From contig BCIJ01000044.1 in NCBI GenBank assembly GCA_001599935.1, positions 41,028-105,027 on the forward strand: 64,000 bases of DNA, in the 5' to 3' direction. The translations under genes were made by a program, and so were the position numbers. This DNA is from Holtermannia corniformis. Taxonomy: Eukaryota; Basidiomycota; Tremellomycetes; Holtermanniales. Below the pieces are notes generated by a model. It did no database searches. It was given only the letters and a program-made list of their open reading frames with translations, and had not been told where the DNA came from. Below, piece after piece: positions 1 to 11,476 of this stretch. Each line of letters begins with the position of its first letter. Within the stretch, counting starts at the first letter, position 1.

Positions 1-1675
1 TGTCTCGCCATCTCATCCAGTGTCACGGCGTACGGTCGACAAATGATTCACAAGACGCAAGAGTTTGTGGAAAAGCACTACTGCATCGACAACGGCTACG
101 AGCACAATTCGCAAATCGTCTATGGTGATACCGATTCCGTCATGGTCAAGTTTGGCTGCAGCGATCTCGAGACGGCGATGAGGCTAGGTGAGTGCCGTAG
201 GTTCAATGGTCTGCGACTAACGTTGTGTAGGTGCAGAGGCGGCCGAACTGGTCTCGAAAGAGTTTATCCGCCCGATCAAGCTCGAGTTCGAAAAGGTGTA
301 CTTTCCTTACCTGCTCATCAACAAGAAGCGGTATGCTGGGCTGTACTGGACCAAGCCGGACAAGTGGGACAAGATGGACACCAAGGGGCTCGAGGTGGGG
401 TAGCTGGCTCAGGTAGTGTGCACAAATCTGACGTCGAGACAGACGGTGCGCAGAGACAACTGCCAACTAGCATCGGATCTCATCTCGACGTGTTTGCACA
501 AGCTGCTGATCGATCGTGATGTGGCGGGTGCTGAGGAGTGCGTGCAAGTGCGGGTCGCGACGGAAGTGCTAACTCGTCCAGGTATGCAAAGAAGACGATT
601 GCCGACTTGCTGCAGAACAAGATCGACATGACGCAGCTCGTCATCACCAAGCAGTTGATGAAAGAGGGTCCGTACCTTTCGCAGGAGGCGTTACTTGCGC
701 TGAGACACTGTAGAGGACGACAAGAAGGAGCCAACGGGGAACAAGCAGGCGCACACTGAACTGGCGGCGCGGATGCGGCAACGGGACCCAGGTTTGTTAC
801 GGCGGCCATTGTCCCAGCCCGGCTGACGGTCCAGGATCTGCACCTGTGCTCGGCGACCGTGTGCCCTATGTGTTCATCAAGGGTCCCAAGGGTATATCGA
901 GTCTTGGACTTGGTCCAGAGGTCTGACACCTCAGGCGCTCGTGCATTCGAAAAGTCTGAAGACCCACTTTACGTGTTGGAGCACAGCATCCCGATCGACA
1001 CCAAGCACTACCTCGAAACGCAGCTGTCTAACCCGCTGATGCGGATCTTTGAGCCGATCCTAGGTGAAAAGGCTGGTCGTCTGCGTTCGTAGCTCGCGTC
1101 GCGTCATGACTTGTAGCTGACTTTGGACCAGTCGCGGGCGATCACACGCGCACAATCTCAATCGTGACGCCGACGGTCGGCGGTCTGATGAAGTTTGCAG
1201 TCAAGACGGTCACTTGTCTCGGCTGTCGTACGCCGCTGCGGATGACCAAGAACAAGAAGTGTAGGTTGTGGCTGCGGTTCCGGGTCGTGTTGCACCGCTG
1301 ACTTGGGTGACAGTCGGTGCCGTCTGCGTCAACTGCCGGCCAAAGCTCTCCGAACTGTATCAGAAGCAGGTGCGGCTGATCGCTTCGGGCATCCAACCGA
1401 CACTAACGTACCCAGGTGAACCACACGTCTGAAATGGAGGTCGATTTCGCCCGTCTCTGGACCCAGTGTCAGAGATGTCAAGGCTCGCTGCATCAGGTCA
1501 GTCTCTCCCCCCCCCCCCCCCCCCCCCCCCCGTCTCGGTGCTGACACGAACCGACCAGGACGTCATCTGCACCTCGAAAGACTGTCCAATCTTTTACCGC
1601 CGGACGGCGCGGCAAAAGGACGTCGCGAGCGCCATGACGCTCATGGATCGCTTTCACGAAGAGGACGGGTGGTGA
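1..1675 (+). CDS. POL3: DNA polymerase delta catalytic subunit, C-terminal part (5' end outside window)
   Basis: Replicative B-family DNA polymerase, lagging-strand synthesis in the nucleus. The open frame is already running at base 1. The first exon carries VTAYGRQMI and polymerase motif C, YGDTDSVM (about 121-144); the next has KKRYAGLYW. The C-terminus shows both metal-binding modules: CysA (CLGC and CVNC pairs) and CysB (CQRC then CTSKDC), the latter being the Fe-S cluster site in this family. Exons join across short introns at 188-230, 395-442, 538-581 and several later ones, giving conserved joins such as GLE/TVRRDNC. The stop is TGA at 1673-1675, right after the CysB exon. One late intron contains a 25-base poly-C run. 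Identification is firm; some exon borders between 750 and 1,500 are approximate. Confidence 0.95.
1507..1531 (+). repeat. Poly-C homopolymer (25 C) inside a POL3 intron
   Basis: An uninterrupted run of 25 cytosines lies between the exon ending at CQGSLHQ and the exon coding for CTSKDC, so it is intronic. Its exact length may be unreliable. Confidence 0.95.
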
Positions 1676-1832
1676 ACGCCTGCTCATGATTTCATTCCGC
1701 ATCGCATCGAGGGGAGGAGCCGGTGTAAGATTGATTTTAGGTCAACGTTGTAGCATAGCATCATGAGATCACGTGTTGAACTTGGAAAGTCGAGCACAAG
1801 CTTGGGTGAGGACTAGGGATCGACAGACGACC

Positions 1833-2294
1833 ATGAGCTCTCCAAGCACCAACACGAACGCTGAGGCGTCGGGCTCAGGTTCAGGCTCGCGCACACAAGT
1901 ACGCGTCCCGTTACCGGCTCAACGTCCTACCCGTTCGACCCGGCCCGAAGCCATCACCGTCTCCAGCCCCAGTTCGCCCATCACACGGAATCAACTGTAC
2001 TCGGCCGACGCTGGGAATCTGCACGAGCAGAAGAACCCAAGAGCAAAGACATTGTTTGAATCCTACAAATGTGCGTCGTATCTCGTCGAGCGCTCCAAGG
2101 AAACGGGCTGATGTCGGACGACAGCGCTGTCTCCGCGGAACCGATTGATCTTTGGCAGCTCGCTCGCGGTCGTCGCTGTGGGCTTGATGTGGTATGACAA
2201 GACTGTGCCGGAGGGAAATAGTAGTGCGCTGGACTCTAGGCCGCTGTTTGGCGTGCGGGTCGTGGAGCGCGAGCGGGAAGAGAGCAAGGGCTAG
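1833..2294 (+). CDS. Small single-pass membrane protein, uncharacterised
   Basis: Two exons. The first (from ATG 1833) is Ser/Thr/Pro-rich and ends at TLFESYK. An intron at 2071-2124 (54 nt, GTGCGT donor, CTGATG branch-like motif, CAG acceptor) joins it to an exon with one hydrophobic segment, LIFGSSLAVVAVGLMWY, followed by a charged tail ending at TAG 2292-2294. An in-frame upstream ATG at 1773 exists, but 1833 gives the better local start. The layout (long disordered N-terminus, one membrane span, short charged tail) recalls small fungal mitochondrial assembly proteins such as the PET117 type, but I see no diagnostic motif and do not assign a function. The gene lies between POL3 and PAM18, with PAM18 convergent. 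Confidence 0.7.
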
Positions 2295-2425
2295 AGGGCT
2301 AGATTGGACATGGATCTGCTGTATAATGCGTACCGCACTCTACAAGTGGAATAGTGACGCGATGCATCGTGCGGTTTTGATCCGATGCAATGGTATTATA
2401 CAATGGCCCCCTCGCGCGCGCAGAC

Positions 2426-2875
2426 TCATCGCCGGACTTCTTTGCTGCATCGTGTAAGCTTGGGTCTCGCCAGTAGCAAAACATGACGCACTCTAGGATC
2501 GCCTTGGCCTCGTTGACCTTGCCGGCGAGGTAGGGTGCTCCCCCTCTGTCTGGGTGGTTGGCTAGCATGAGACGGCGATGGGCGTCTTTCAATCGATTGC
2601 TGTTGATCGGGTCCCTGTGCACGTCGCATCAGCCATCTACACCGCGAAACCAGCGCTAGCCTGTGACGCAAACAGGCTCGCGCTCCATCGAGATCGCAGA
2701 CTCACTTGAGGCCCAAGACCTTTAAAGCCTCACTGCGATCCATCTTTGCTTGGAACCCGCCGCGGACCCACTGTTCTGCGCCGAGACCAGCCCTCGCTCG
2801 CCACGCTTGCCACGCTACACGTCCGCCTAGTCCTGCGCCGAGGAGAGAGAGCCCGATGGTGAGTGCGCTGGCCAT
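2426..2875 (-). CDS. PAM18: Mitochondrial import motor J-protein PAM18/TIM14
   Basis: Inner-membrane J-domain cochaperone that stimulates mitochondrial Hsp70 in the presequence-translocase motor. From ATG 2875 the product begins with a glycine-rich hydrophobic anchor ([14 protein letters not shown]), then WQAWRA and a short J domain: [10 protein letters not shown], an intron, [16 protein letters not shown], then the HPD catalytic motif in NHPDRGG and the family C-terminus [10 protein letters not shown] last short intron leads to a tiny exon ending DKEVRR and a stop at 2426-2428. Size and order (anchor, then C-terminal J domain) fit PAM18. It is divergent from RPL30 with about 235 bp between starts, so the promoter region is probably shared. 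An in-frame extension to 2956 lacks a better start. Confidence 0.88.
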
Positions 2876-3109
2876 GCTGAGTACGGTGACGGGTGCTGAC
2901 TGGTCCAACTTTGACCGTTGCCACCCGCCGAGCCGAGCGTCGATGCGGATTTCCACGGATCAGCGCGGCACTCGGGGGTTTAAGCCCATCGGCGTTTCGG
3001 CGTTTTACCCGTTTCCACCCAAACTAGGGGTTTGCTCGCCCAACTTTTCGACATCCCTTTTGTCTCGCCGTTCCTCTTCGTGTTCACCAGCAAGTCACCT
3101 CATCCCAAA

Positions 3110-3923
3110 ATGGCGCCCGTCAAGAAGTCCAAGTCGGCCAAGAACTCCGAGTCGATCAACTCCAAGCTCCAGCTCGTCGTCAAGTCGGGCAAGTTCACCC
3201 TCGGCTACAAGCAGGCGTTGAAGCAGCTCCGTTCGGGCAAGGGTTAGTCATGATCAGAGCCCAGGTGGTCAGACACCTTAAAATCTGAGGGACTGGAGCC
3301 TTGGGCTGAGAAGGATCCCTTTGCTGACGAGTTTGCTTTGCATATTCTCTCGATTCCGACACGATGCCCGATATAATACGATACCCGATTGCTTCGACTT
3401 GATGAACGCCTACGACTGGATGCCTTGGATTGACTTCTACCGACGATTTGCTTGTGATGCTTGCTTTGTTTGTCTACTGTGTCTCACGGACCGACACCGA
3501 CACTCGATACTCGATCATCTCAATACTCGATATACAACCTCAAAACTGCTCGTCTGTCACGACTTGATCACGACCGCGCCGCATCCGATCAACAGCCAAG
3601 CTCATCCTCATCTCGAAGAACTGCCCGCCCCTTCGCCGCTCCGAGATCGAGTACTACGCCATGCTGTGAGTGCACCAAACGCCGGATGCAGCTGTTAAGC
3701 TGGGCTCCCGAAGCAGCACGAGCTGATCCTCTCTGCTAGCTCAAAGACCAACGTGCACCACTACGACGGCTCCAACGTCGACCTTGGTACTGCCGCCGGT
3801 AAGCTCTACCGCGTCGGTGTCATGTCAGTCCAGGACGGTGGTGACTCGGACCTCGTGAGTTTCCCCTTTCGTCCGTCTGGAGAGTCGACTGACAATGTCC
3901 AGCTCGCCACCCAGACCGAGTAA
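3110..3923 (+). CDS. RPL30: 60S ribosomal protein eL30
   Basis: Large-subunit ribosomal protein. Exon 1 from ATG 3110 reads [20 protein letters not shown] and on to LRSGKG; intron 1 (3243-3595, about 353 nt, GTTAGT donor) is far longer than the usual introns here. The next exon gives [20 protein letters not shown], then [16 protein letters not shown] and [16 protein letters not shown], and a last mini-exon LATQTE ends at TAA 3921-3923. All are hallmark eL30 segments. The long first intron is a common place for regulation in ribosomal protein genes, and yeast RPL30 controls its own splicing, but I saw no clear snoRNA boxes or kink-turn here. Confidence 0.95.
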
Positions 3924-4210
3924 ACTCGATTGGACCAGGATGGACGACGCGGCAGATGGAGTGCATCGCGAGATTGGACCCGACCCGACTTGTGCGACGA
4001 CGGCGATGTATGATATCTTGCCACCTTCTAGGCACTCTGCATTGCATTGCATATGATTGACTGCCTCGACCACGGGAACGATTCGCTGGTTGCGCCCGAC
4101 TGCTTACGCTCGCGCAACATTCTCATACTGACCACACGCGCCAAGCCACTGAACCTGAGCTCTCACCGGCCCTTGACCCATCCAACCTCACACCCCGAGC
4201 ACGACGCACG

Positions 4211-5683
4211 ATGGCAGCCCGCCCATGCGCAACATGCAGCAAACCATGCTATCCAAAGGAAAAGATCATGCTCTCGGACCTCTGGATCCATATGCAGGGC
4301 TGTCTAAAGGTATGCCTGCTTGATCGCGTGAGCCAAGCTAGACTGTGCTAACGAGCACAGTGCTCTGTCTGTTTCACGACGCTCTCATTGACGTATGCCG
4401 TTCAATGCTCGGTGGCAGGCACTGACGGCCCACAGCTCAGTCTACGTCGCGCCTTGTCCGATCCCACCGTTTGAGAAACAGCTGTACTGTCGCCAGGACG
4501 TGCCGAAACAGGTCCATCTCGCCGTCGTGGATTCAATCGCGCTGCGGACGGCGATGCGTGGGTCCTGCGCCAGCGTGCAGCATGTAGAGAATGCTGAGAT
4601 GGGTACAGGCGCGCCGAACCCGTCACCGACGCCGTCGGGCTTGTTTGACACGACTAGGACGCTGAATCCAAACTCCAAGGGCAAAGCGTTACGCTTCAAG
4701 GGGCTTACGCTGCGCTCGAGGGCTATCAGGGGTGGGCTCGGTGGGTGTTTACGAGACGATTCTTACGCAGCGCTGATAGCGAACGCGCAGACGCGCCCAA
4801 GCTGGATGTCTTGGGCATGACGGGTGCCAAGTTGATCGTGGGCACGACGAGTGGCGCAACGCTCGATTCGTGGGATATCGCCCATGCTCTCGGTGCGCTT
4901 GCTTGTCAGCTTCACTGACTGGGCGCCGCTAACGTTCCCGTGCAGAGGTGCAGACTCAGATCTCGGCGCCGATCCGTGACCATCCTGCCATCCACGCGCA
5001 ACGCACGGGTTCAGCGGCGTATACGTTCCCGATGCCGAGTCAGCCGCTCGAACCGCAGGTGACTGGTCGCACAACCGTCTCGACTCTGGCGGACGGTGAC
5101 GACGGGATCGCAAGAGAACACAAGGGTCAAAAGGAGGCGATTCAAGTCGAGGCAAACCTGTGCGGTTGAATCGCCCGACTCGTGCACGCTCAGCGCTGAC
5201 GCCAGCGACAGGGTCAAGAACTTGATCAAAGTCTTCCAGCTGGGCAGTGTGGCCCAAGTCGAGCTCGATGTCACGACATCAGGTGCCGGATCTCTGACGC
5301 TAGCCTGTGCGTCTGTAAAGGCCGTGATCGGGACTCAAATCGGGACGGGCACGGTCCGGAATATCACGATCCTGGGCACGAGGCGCAAGTTGGATAGCAG
5401 GGCATCGGGCTTGAGCAGCCTTTTCGCACAGAGTGCAGATACGAGCACGGCGCAGAGCAAGGTAAAGCAAGTGGAAGAAGCAGAGTCTGCGTCCGTGCGC
5501 GTGTCGACATTCCTGCAAAGCCTTCTGCCAGACAATCAGGTGGTGCCGCTGTCGTCGCCTCGGGACGGTGACGATCAGGAAGACTTGACGGCGGCACAAG
5601 AGGATCTGGCAAAGGAGCTAGAGGGCGAACAGCTCGAAGTGGTCATGCTGTTTGAGGAGGAGCCTGATCAGATTCAGGCCTAA
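4211..5683 (+). CDS. LIM-domain protein, otherwise uncharacterised
   Basis: From ATG 4211 the protein opens with one LIM zinc finger assembled over three exons: CATCSKPCYPKEKIML, then W-x-HMQGC, C-x2-C and the closing pattern YCRQDVPKQVH. LIM domains are protein-interaction modules. The rest (GMTGAKLIVGTTSGATLDSW, then a long Ser/Thr-rich region ending EEEPDQIQA at 5683) matches nothing I recognise. Between about 5,060 and 5,150 the frame changes: one frame ends at 5,169 and the next continues to 5,683. An intron from GTGACTGG (5060) to an AG near 5145 would repair it but lacks a good branch site, so a sequence error cannot be excluded. It converges on the dipeptidase gene with only 35 bp between stops. 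Confidence 0.75.
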
Positions 5684-5718
5684 GTACGGTTCCTGGTGTA
5701 CAGAACATGCATGCGCGC

Positions 5719-7960
5719 TTAGCTCGACTTGGCCAGTTCGTACAAGTAGGTCCCGAGCAGCTTGGTCCCCTAAGACGCGTCAGTACGACCTTTCGGGTGA
5801 AAGAGCGAGCGTCGTTCACCTTGATGTAGTTGGAAGTGTCGAGCTTCTCGTTGATCCTGCGCAAGTCAGTAGATGGCTTGCGAGCCTCTGGTTGCCACGC
5901 ACGAGTGCGCGCCGTCATCGCCACGACCCATCGGCAGCAGAAGCACATTGGTCTGGAGGATGTTTGCAAACGTGAGCGTGACGGGGATCGAGCCACCCTC
6001 GCGCGTGTAGTCGGGCGCAATACCGTACACGACTTCAGTCGCCTTGTGCGCCGCGCGGTACGAGTAGTGCTACGTGCTGTCAGCCATACAACGTCAACCG
6101 ATCGCCAAACTCGCGTTGGGGTCGGCCTGCTTCGAGTCAGTATGTCACTCTGCGGCTTCGCGGGCGACTGACCACCCATGGCTCGCCGCCGTGCAGCAGC
6201 TCGACCGACATCTTGCTCTTGGTCTTGATCTTGGCAAACTCCTTGTTGACGTAGTCGACCACGAGGCGGTTAACGTCGTCGAGGCCGATGTCGGGCACCA
6301 AGCGGATCGAGAATTTGCCTATGCATCTCGTCAGCACAGGCTTACCAACAGCGTGAATAGGCCTACCATGAACAGCAGCAGGGATGACAGTCTTGCAGCC
6401 AGGCGCGGCTGAGTCACGTCAGCCGAGTTTGATGAAAGGATTGCACCGAGCGTACAGAAAGCACCCTCGATGCCGTGCAAAGACAAGCTCGGGTAGCGCA
6501 TGCGGCCCATCAACTATTACAGCTGTTAGTCGATCATTAAGCGAAGGGAACTATAGAGACCTACCGTAGTCGCCTTGTCGTCGGACAATGTCACTTGCGC
6601 GCCGACAGCCTCGTCAATGTCCTGTGATAGCGACGGTCAGTGACCGACCGTTTGAGCTCTTATGGTAGGCCTCTCGCGAGGGAGGGTCCGCATACTCCAA
6701 ACAACTTCAGACAAGACACTCACCTTGATGCTAAAGTTGATCACGTCGTACCGCTTGCGCTCCTCTTCAGTCAGCGGGGCCACAAGCTCCTTGATGCCTG
6801 GAACCAGGATCTCGCCCTCGGACGTGACAAGCTTGGACACTGTCATCGATGTCAGCCTGATTCAGGCCGGAAGGGATTCGCAACGCACTCAGCTGGATCA
6901 AGTCGGTCATGGGCTCGTGTACGGTCGCGCCGAAAACACCAGAGTGCAGGTCGCGCGCTGGGCCCGAGACGGAGATCTTGAAGTAGGCGACGCCACGGAG
7001 ACCGTAGGTGAGGCACGGAGTGGTCGTGTTGAGCCCTAGGCGGTCAATTTTTGGGACGTGCAAGTGGATGACAGGACTCACAGTAGTTGTCTGTACTACG
7101 GTTCAGCACCGGCTGACGAAAAGAACGAGAGGGGGAACTGACCCGAGATACAGACACAGTCGACGCCCTTGAAGAATCCGTCCTTCTCCTGCTCGATCAA
7201 GTCGTCAAGGCCTTCAGAGCCCGACTCCTCCATGCCTTCAAAGCACATTTTCAAGTTGACCTGATGGTGGCGTCAGCCAAACACTGTAAACATTCAACAC
7301 AGGGCGTGCGCACTCACCGGCAGCTCCAGACCCAGGTCCTTGTGTGCCTCGATCACGTTCAACCAGCCGAGCACGGGACCCTTGTCATCGCTCGAGCCAC
7401 GACCGTACAACTTGCCCGAGTTGTCTGGGTCGGGTGTCAGGACAAACGGCTCAAAGCGCCACCCGTCCTCCTTGAGTGCTGGCTGGACGTCATAGTGTCC
7501 ATACAAAAGGAGTGTTTTCTGACGGCTAATCAGCATGCGTTCAAAGGAGCTGATGGGGTGAACGGGGTGACGGAAGGGGGCGGACGCTGACCTTGGCCGG
7601 GTCATTGCCGAGGCTTGCGAGCACAGCTGGCGGGAGATCAATTTCCTGACCGTCGAGAACCTGCTTGCCGAGCGGACGCTGCTCGACTGTCGCGCCGAGC
7701 TCGGTCAGGTGCTTTGCGAGCCACGCGCCCATTTCGTGCACATGCTTGCGGTATCTGTGCGTGGATCGTCAGTCCCAATCGTTCCGCAGGATCGCACGAC
7801 CACCCACGCTGGGTCACCCGAGACGCTGCCCAATCAAGTCAGCACCATTCCACCAAAGGTGGGACGCAACGTACGACGGGATCGCGACGACCTCGGCGAG
7901 CTTGTCGATAAACTGCTGTTGGTGTTCGTCGACATAAGAGAGGAACTGGGGGTTGGCCAT
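5719..7960 (-). CDS. DUG1: M20 family metallodipeptidase (CNDP2/Dug1-like)
   Basis: Cytosolic di-zinc dipeptidase; the yeast orthologue cleaves Cys-Gly in glutathione breakdown. From ATG 7960 ([16 protein letters not shown]) the exons give the metal-ligand motif YGHYDVQPA, then [14 protein letters not shown], the catalytic glutamate region [15 protein letters not shown], the lid-domain motif [14 protein letters not shown], and a C-terminus [11 protein letters not shown] ending at 5719-5721. Order and residues match M20 carnosinase-like dipeptidases. At least ten short introns interrupt it. The 5' side faces the rhomboid gene across about 870 bp. Confidence 0.93.
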
Positions 7961-8831
7961 GATGATTCTGCTGTTACCGTGAGGTTGGAAGAAGAAAGTG
8001 GTCGAGGTTCGGTTGATGCTTATGGGAACCGCGCGGTGCCGGGCGGAGCTCACCGAGTCACGTGATACAGTTCAAGTCAACGGATCAAGTCAACGGAGCG
8101 GCTCCTGTGCCGCCTTGAGGGATGCCGGGATGCTTCTGGACAGTGGAGAGCCTGAACGGCATCCTTCCTTGGAGTAGGTGAACACTTTAGCGAAACGGAT
8201 GTTGGAAAACGTCAGGCAGCCACCCGCCACGCCGATCTCAAACGCACGTGGCAGACAGTGGCCGGCAATCAGGCGTTGGGAGACAGTCGTTATGTAGTCA
8301 GGGATGGGGGGAATGCAGAGTCGGCTGATTCGGCATCTACCGCTCGATCCAGGTCGCTGAAAGGTCTGCCGGCCATCTCGCGGAGCCGACGTAAACGTTG
8401 TGGAATGCACCTTACTCGAGTGGCGCTTGGTGGATATCATTTTGAATGCCTCTGAGATATCATTCGGCAGCCGTCACAATGAACCACCATAAGACAATGC
8501 GTTATGCGAGTTCAGCGCTAGATGTACCGCGCTCATCACCAGTCGTTGACCCAACACGAGGTCTCGCGCTCGCCGACTCTTTTTTTTCGAGTCGGTGTGT
8601 TTGTCAGGCCACCGCCGTCGAAACCAGGGCCGGAAATGGCACAAGGCAGTAGTGGATCTGATGTACTTGATCTCGTCGCCAAGCACGATGCTGTTTGACT
8701 TTGTCAAATCTTGCGTTCGAGAGAGTTCGCAGGTCCGAGCGCGTTCTAGCACACCGCTAGCACGTGTCTAGCGCTACTCGGTTCGCAAACGCTTGCATGG
8801 CGACAGCGCCAGCGGCAGCTCGAGCCGCTCA
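7961..8831. other. Intergenic region between divergent dipeptidase and rhomboid genes
   Basis: No supported gene. ORFs here start with non-ATG codons or look like noise. The stretch GCCGACTC-T(8)-CGAGTCGG near 8,572-8,595 is a small perfect hairpin with a T-run, but no tRNA or other Pol III gene was seen on either side. Confidence 0.6.
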
Positions 8832-10328
8832 ATGATGAGCTATCTCTCGCAAGGTCAAGTCAGCTATCGATGCCTACAGTCCGTTCGGTCCGTACACACA
8901 TCATCACCCACACCCGCCCGTCAAGTCCTCGCACGGATCCAGCCGAAACGGATCGCAGTCAGAGCATCGAGCTACGGTCGAGATCACCTGCAAGATGATA
9001 CAGAGGGAACCTGGCAAGGCGGCTATCAAAGACCGCCGTATTGGAAGCCGATCGGGGTGAGTTCTTCGGCTCACTTGCTACTGGCTGACATCGAGTAGTT
9101 TGCAGTAGGACTAGGCGCGGCAGGTTATGGGCTCGGAGCGGCGTATACGAATACGGATACGGCGCAATGGCAGGCCAAGCTTGGTCAGGGTAGCTGGTGG
9201 CGATCAGCCGATCAACCAGACAGTGCAGAGATCCAGCGCGCAAAGAAACTCGATCTCGCAAAGGTACGTTCGGTCGCTACGCTGCGGAATGGTCGGCTCG
9301 TCTGGTTGTACTTGACGAGACTCTGCTTGTGCCATGCGGGGACTCGCTGACATTTCTCAGCGTCTTCAAGCTCGTCTCGACCATCTTCCGTCATCCCTTC
9401 AATCTCTGCCCGAACCGATCCGCATCCCCATTCTCCGAATCTACGTCACATTCGCCGAGGCTCTGCTCTCACTCCCGGGCTCACAGCTTGCGCCTGTAGC
9501 TTGCATCGTACCGATGGCCGGCGTGTTCCTCATGTGGAAATTTCGGGCCGCACGGCCGTTTATGAACCAGTGGTTCTTGCATCACCCCGTTGGGCGGGAT
9601 TTCAGGGCTGTCACGCTGTTCACCAGTATCGTCAGTAGCCATCAATCACAGGTGTAACAACAGCAGCGCTGACCCAGCACACGTAGCTCTCGCACAAATC
9701 CCTGCCGCATTTCGCATTCAACTCGATCGCGCTCTACTCGTTCGGCGCAGCGGCATACACCTTTCTCTCTTCACCACCATCCTCAAACCACCCACTGCCA
9801 AGCAGCACCACGACCCCGCATTTCCTTGCCTTCTTGCTAGTTGCAGGCCTTGCATCGTCCCTCTCATCCCATCTCTTCACCTCGCTCGTTCGCCTCCCAC
9901 GCCTCCTCCGGACCCTGGCGTCACCAGCGCGCATCTCGGCCCCGGCGGCACTCGCCGCGCATGGTGGGATCCTGCCGAGCCTCGGTGCGAGCGGTGCAAT
10001 CTATGCCGCACTGACCGTCACGGGCTGTGCGTTCCCTGACGCCGGTGTCAGTCTCATCTTCTTGCCATGGGTCACTATCCCGATTGGCTGGGGTATGGTG
10101 GGGATGGTGGGCTTGGATATCCTAGGCATCATCCGGGGTTGGCGGCGAGTCTTCTGTGCAAGGTGTATGCACAGCTACTGATGTTGGACCCCCAGTATGT
10201 TCGATCACGTCGCCCATCTCGGCGGTGCCCTATTTGGGATCGCATACTACAAGTACGGGCGCGAATGCTGGGACTGGACGCGGCGCAAGCTAGGCGCTCA
10301 GGATCGTGGGGTCGGCATCGTGTTCTAG
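8832..10328 (+). CDS. PCP1: Mitochondrial rhomboid protease (PARL/Pcp1 type)
   Basis: Intramembrane serine protease of the mitochondrial inner membrane; in yeast it processes Mgm1 and Ccp1. The N-terminus after ATG 8832 is Arg/Ser-rich, as in mitochondrial presequences. It is followed by a hydrophobic segment (FAVGLGAAGYGLGAAY), a long linker, the conserved FMNQWFLH, several membrane spans, and the active site: the serine in GASGAIYA and the histidine in HVAHLGGALFG near the C-terminus. The stop is TAG 10326-10328. Exon joins use GTGAGT donors; the first intron splits KPIG/FAVG. It converges on the OCA4-like gene with 37 bp between the stops. Confidence 0.92.
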
Positions 10329-10365
10329 CATGGCAATGCACGATGATTATAGTCTCGCATGACGG

Positions 10366-11476
10366 CTAGAAGCCATCTAGATCCAACGCAGAAATGAGCT
10401 GCGAGGGCGCTGCCTTGTCGTCTTCTTCCTCCTCTTCCTCTTCCTCCTCTTCCTCGTCGTCATAGTCCTCTTCTTCTTCGTACTCGTCTTCGTACTCGCC
10501 ATCGGGGTCTCCCTCCCCTGCCTCCCGATGACTGCCAGCCTCGCCACCTATCTTGTCGCCTCTCAGACAGCGTTCAGAACCCACGCCCACAACGCCAATC
10601 CCAAGTGCAATCCCACCGTTCCCCGGAGTCAAGCTAGGCGACAGCAGCGGCGAAGCGCTGAAGCTGACTCTGCGCGATTTCTTCGGGCTCTCGGTTCCGG
10701 CAGCGCCAGGCGGTGGTCCTGCAAAAGCAACCTTGAGGTTTGGTGGTAGTCGTTTGGCAAGCGAGGGGGGAGGCTCTGGGTATGACAGTGTTGGCCAGAG
10801 CCAGACGGGATAGGGCGGAGCAGGGAGTTGTAAGGCAGGATTGTCGTCGGATAGGTAGGACGAGAAAAAGGGTCCAAACGGGACGTCTTCGTCGTCGTTG
10901 TCAAACCTGGTGCAGGGTGAGCTTGCGAGGCAATCCAAGGACAGCATGACGGACCGAAAGAGCTCGTTGGATATACTGTCGGGGTGCCATCCCATTAGCT
11001 TTCGCAATGCGCCGATGATGAGCGAGGTGTGAGACAAGCCGTCCTTGTCAGCAAGGTAAAGAGGATAATTCGATGGCTGAACCATCATCTGCATGCCGTC
11101 AGCGCAGATTGCTCCACGCACGTCAAACTCGACAGACCTTGACAACCTCGTTCACTTCGGCGCGACCCATCCCCAGCTCCTCACCCTCCATCTTCCCCAC
11201 CTTGATCCATTTGATCTCGACTTGCCGGCCTTTGCCCTTGCCCTTGTCATTCGCACCTGCACCTCCGCCGAGTCCCCTGGCCCATTGTACGAGTTCCGAG
11301 TCCTCCTCTGGCTCTTTCTTTGCGAGCACTACCAGCGTCCTGAGATGTAGCCGGTCTACGAATGCCAGGTTGCGCTTCAGAGGGACAGCACCTCGGTAGA
11401 GGACTTGCGATGATGTCGACGCGTGATACTGGGATGGCGCGCTGGCGATAGAAAAGTGTAGAGGCGGAGTGAGCAT
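10366..11476 (-). CDS. OCA4/SIW14-like tyrosine phosphatase fold, catalytic site degenerate
   Basis: From ATG 11476 (MLTPPLHFSIASAPSQYHAS) the product has the N-terminal signature of the SIW14/OCA family: VLYRGAVPLKRNLAFVDRL then LRTLVVLAKKEPEE. After one intron comes the P-loop region, SNYPLYLADKDGLSHTSLI, followed by GALRKLMGW. In active SIW14-type enzymes this loop is HC-x2-GKHRTG. Here the catalytic Cys is replaced by Ala and the Arg is missing, so the protein is predicted not to be a phosphatase, as in OCA4-like paralogues. The C-terminal third is unusual: Pro/Ser-rich, then a run of about 40 mostly acidic residues, ending SALDLDGF. Stop at 10366-10368. Confidence 0.8.

Noticed and set aside
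3243..3595. snoRNA inside the long RPL30 intron
   Set aside because: A TGATGA occurs near 3,400 but no correctly spaced D box with flanking stem.
8090..8440. 116-aa minus-strand frame upstream of the dipeptidase
   Set aside because: Composition is not protein-like and no homologue or promoter is evident.
8572..8595. Hairpin with T-run as a Pol III terminator
   Set aside because: No tRNA, 5S or other Pol III gene could be found on either strand next to it.
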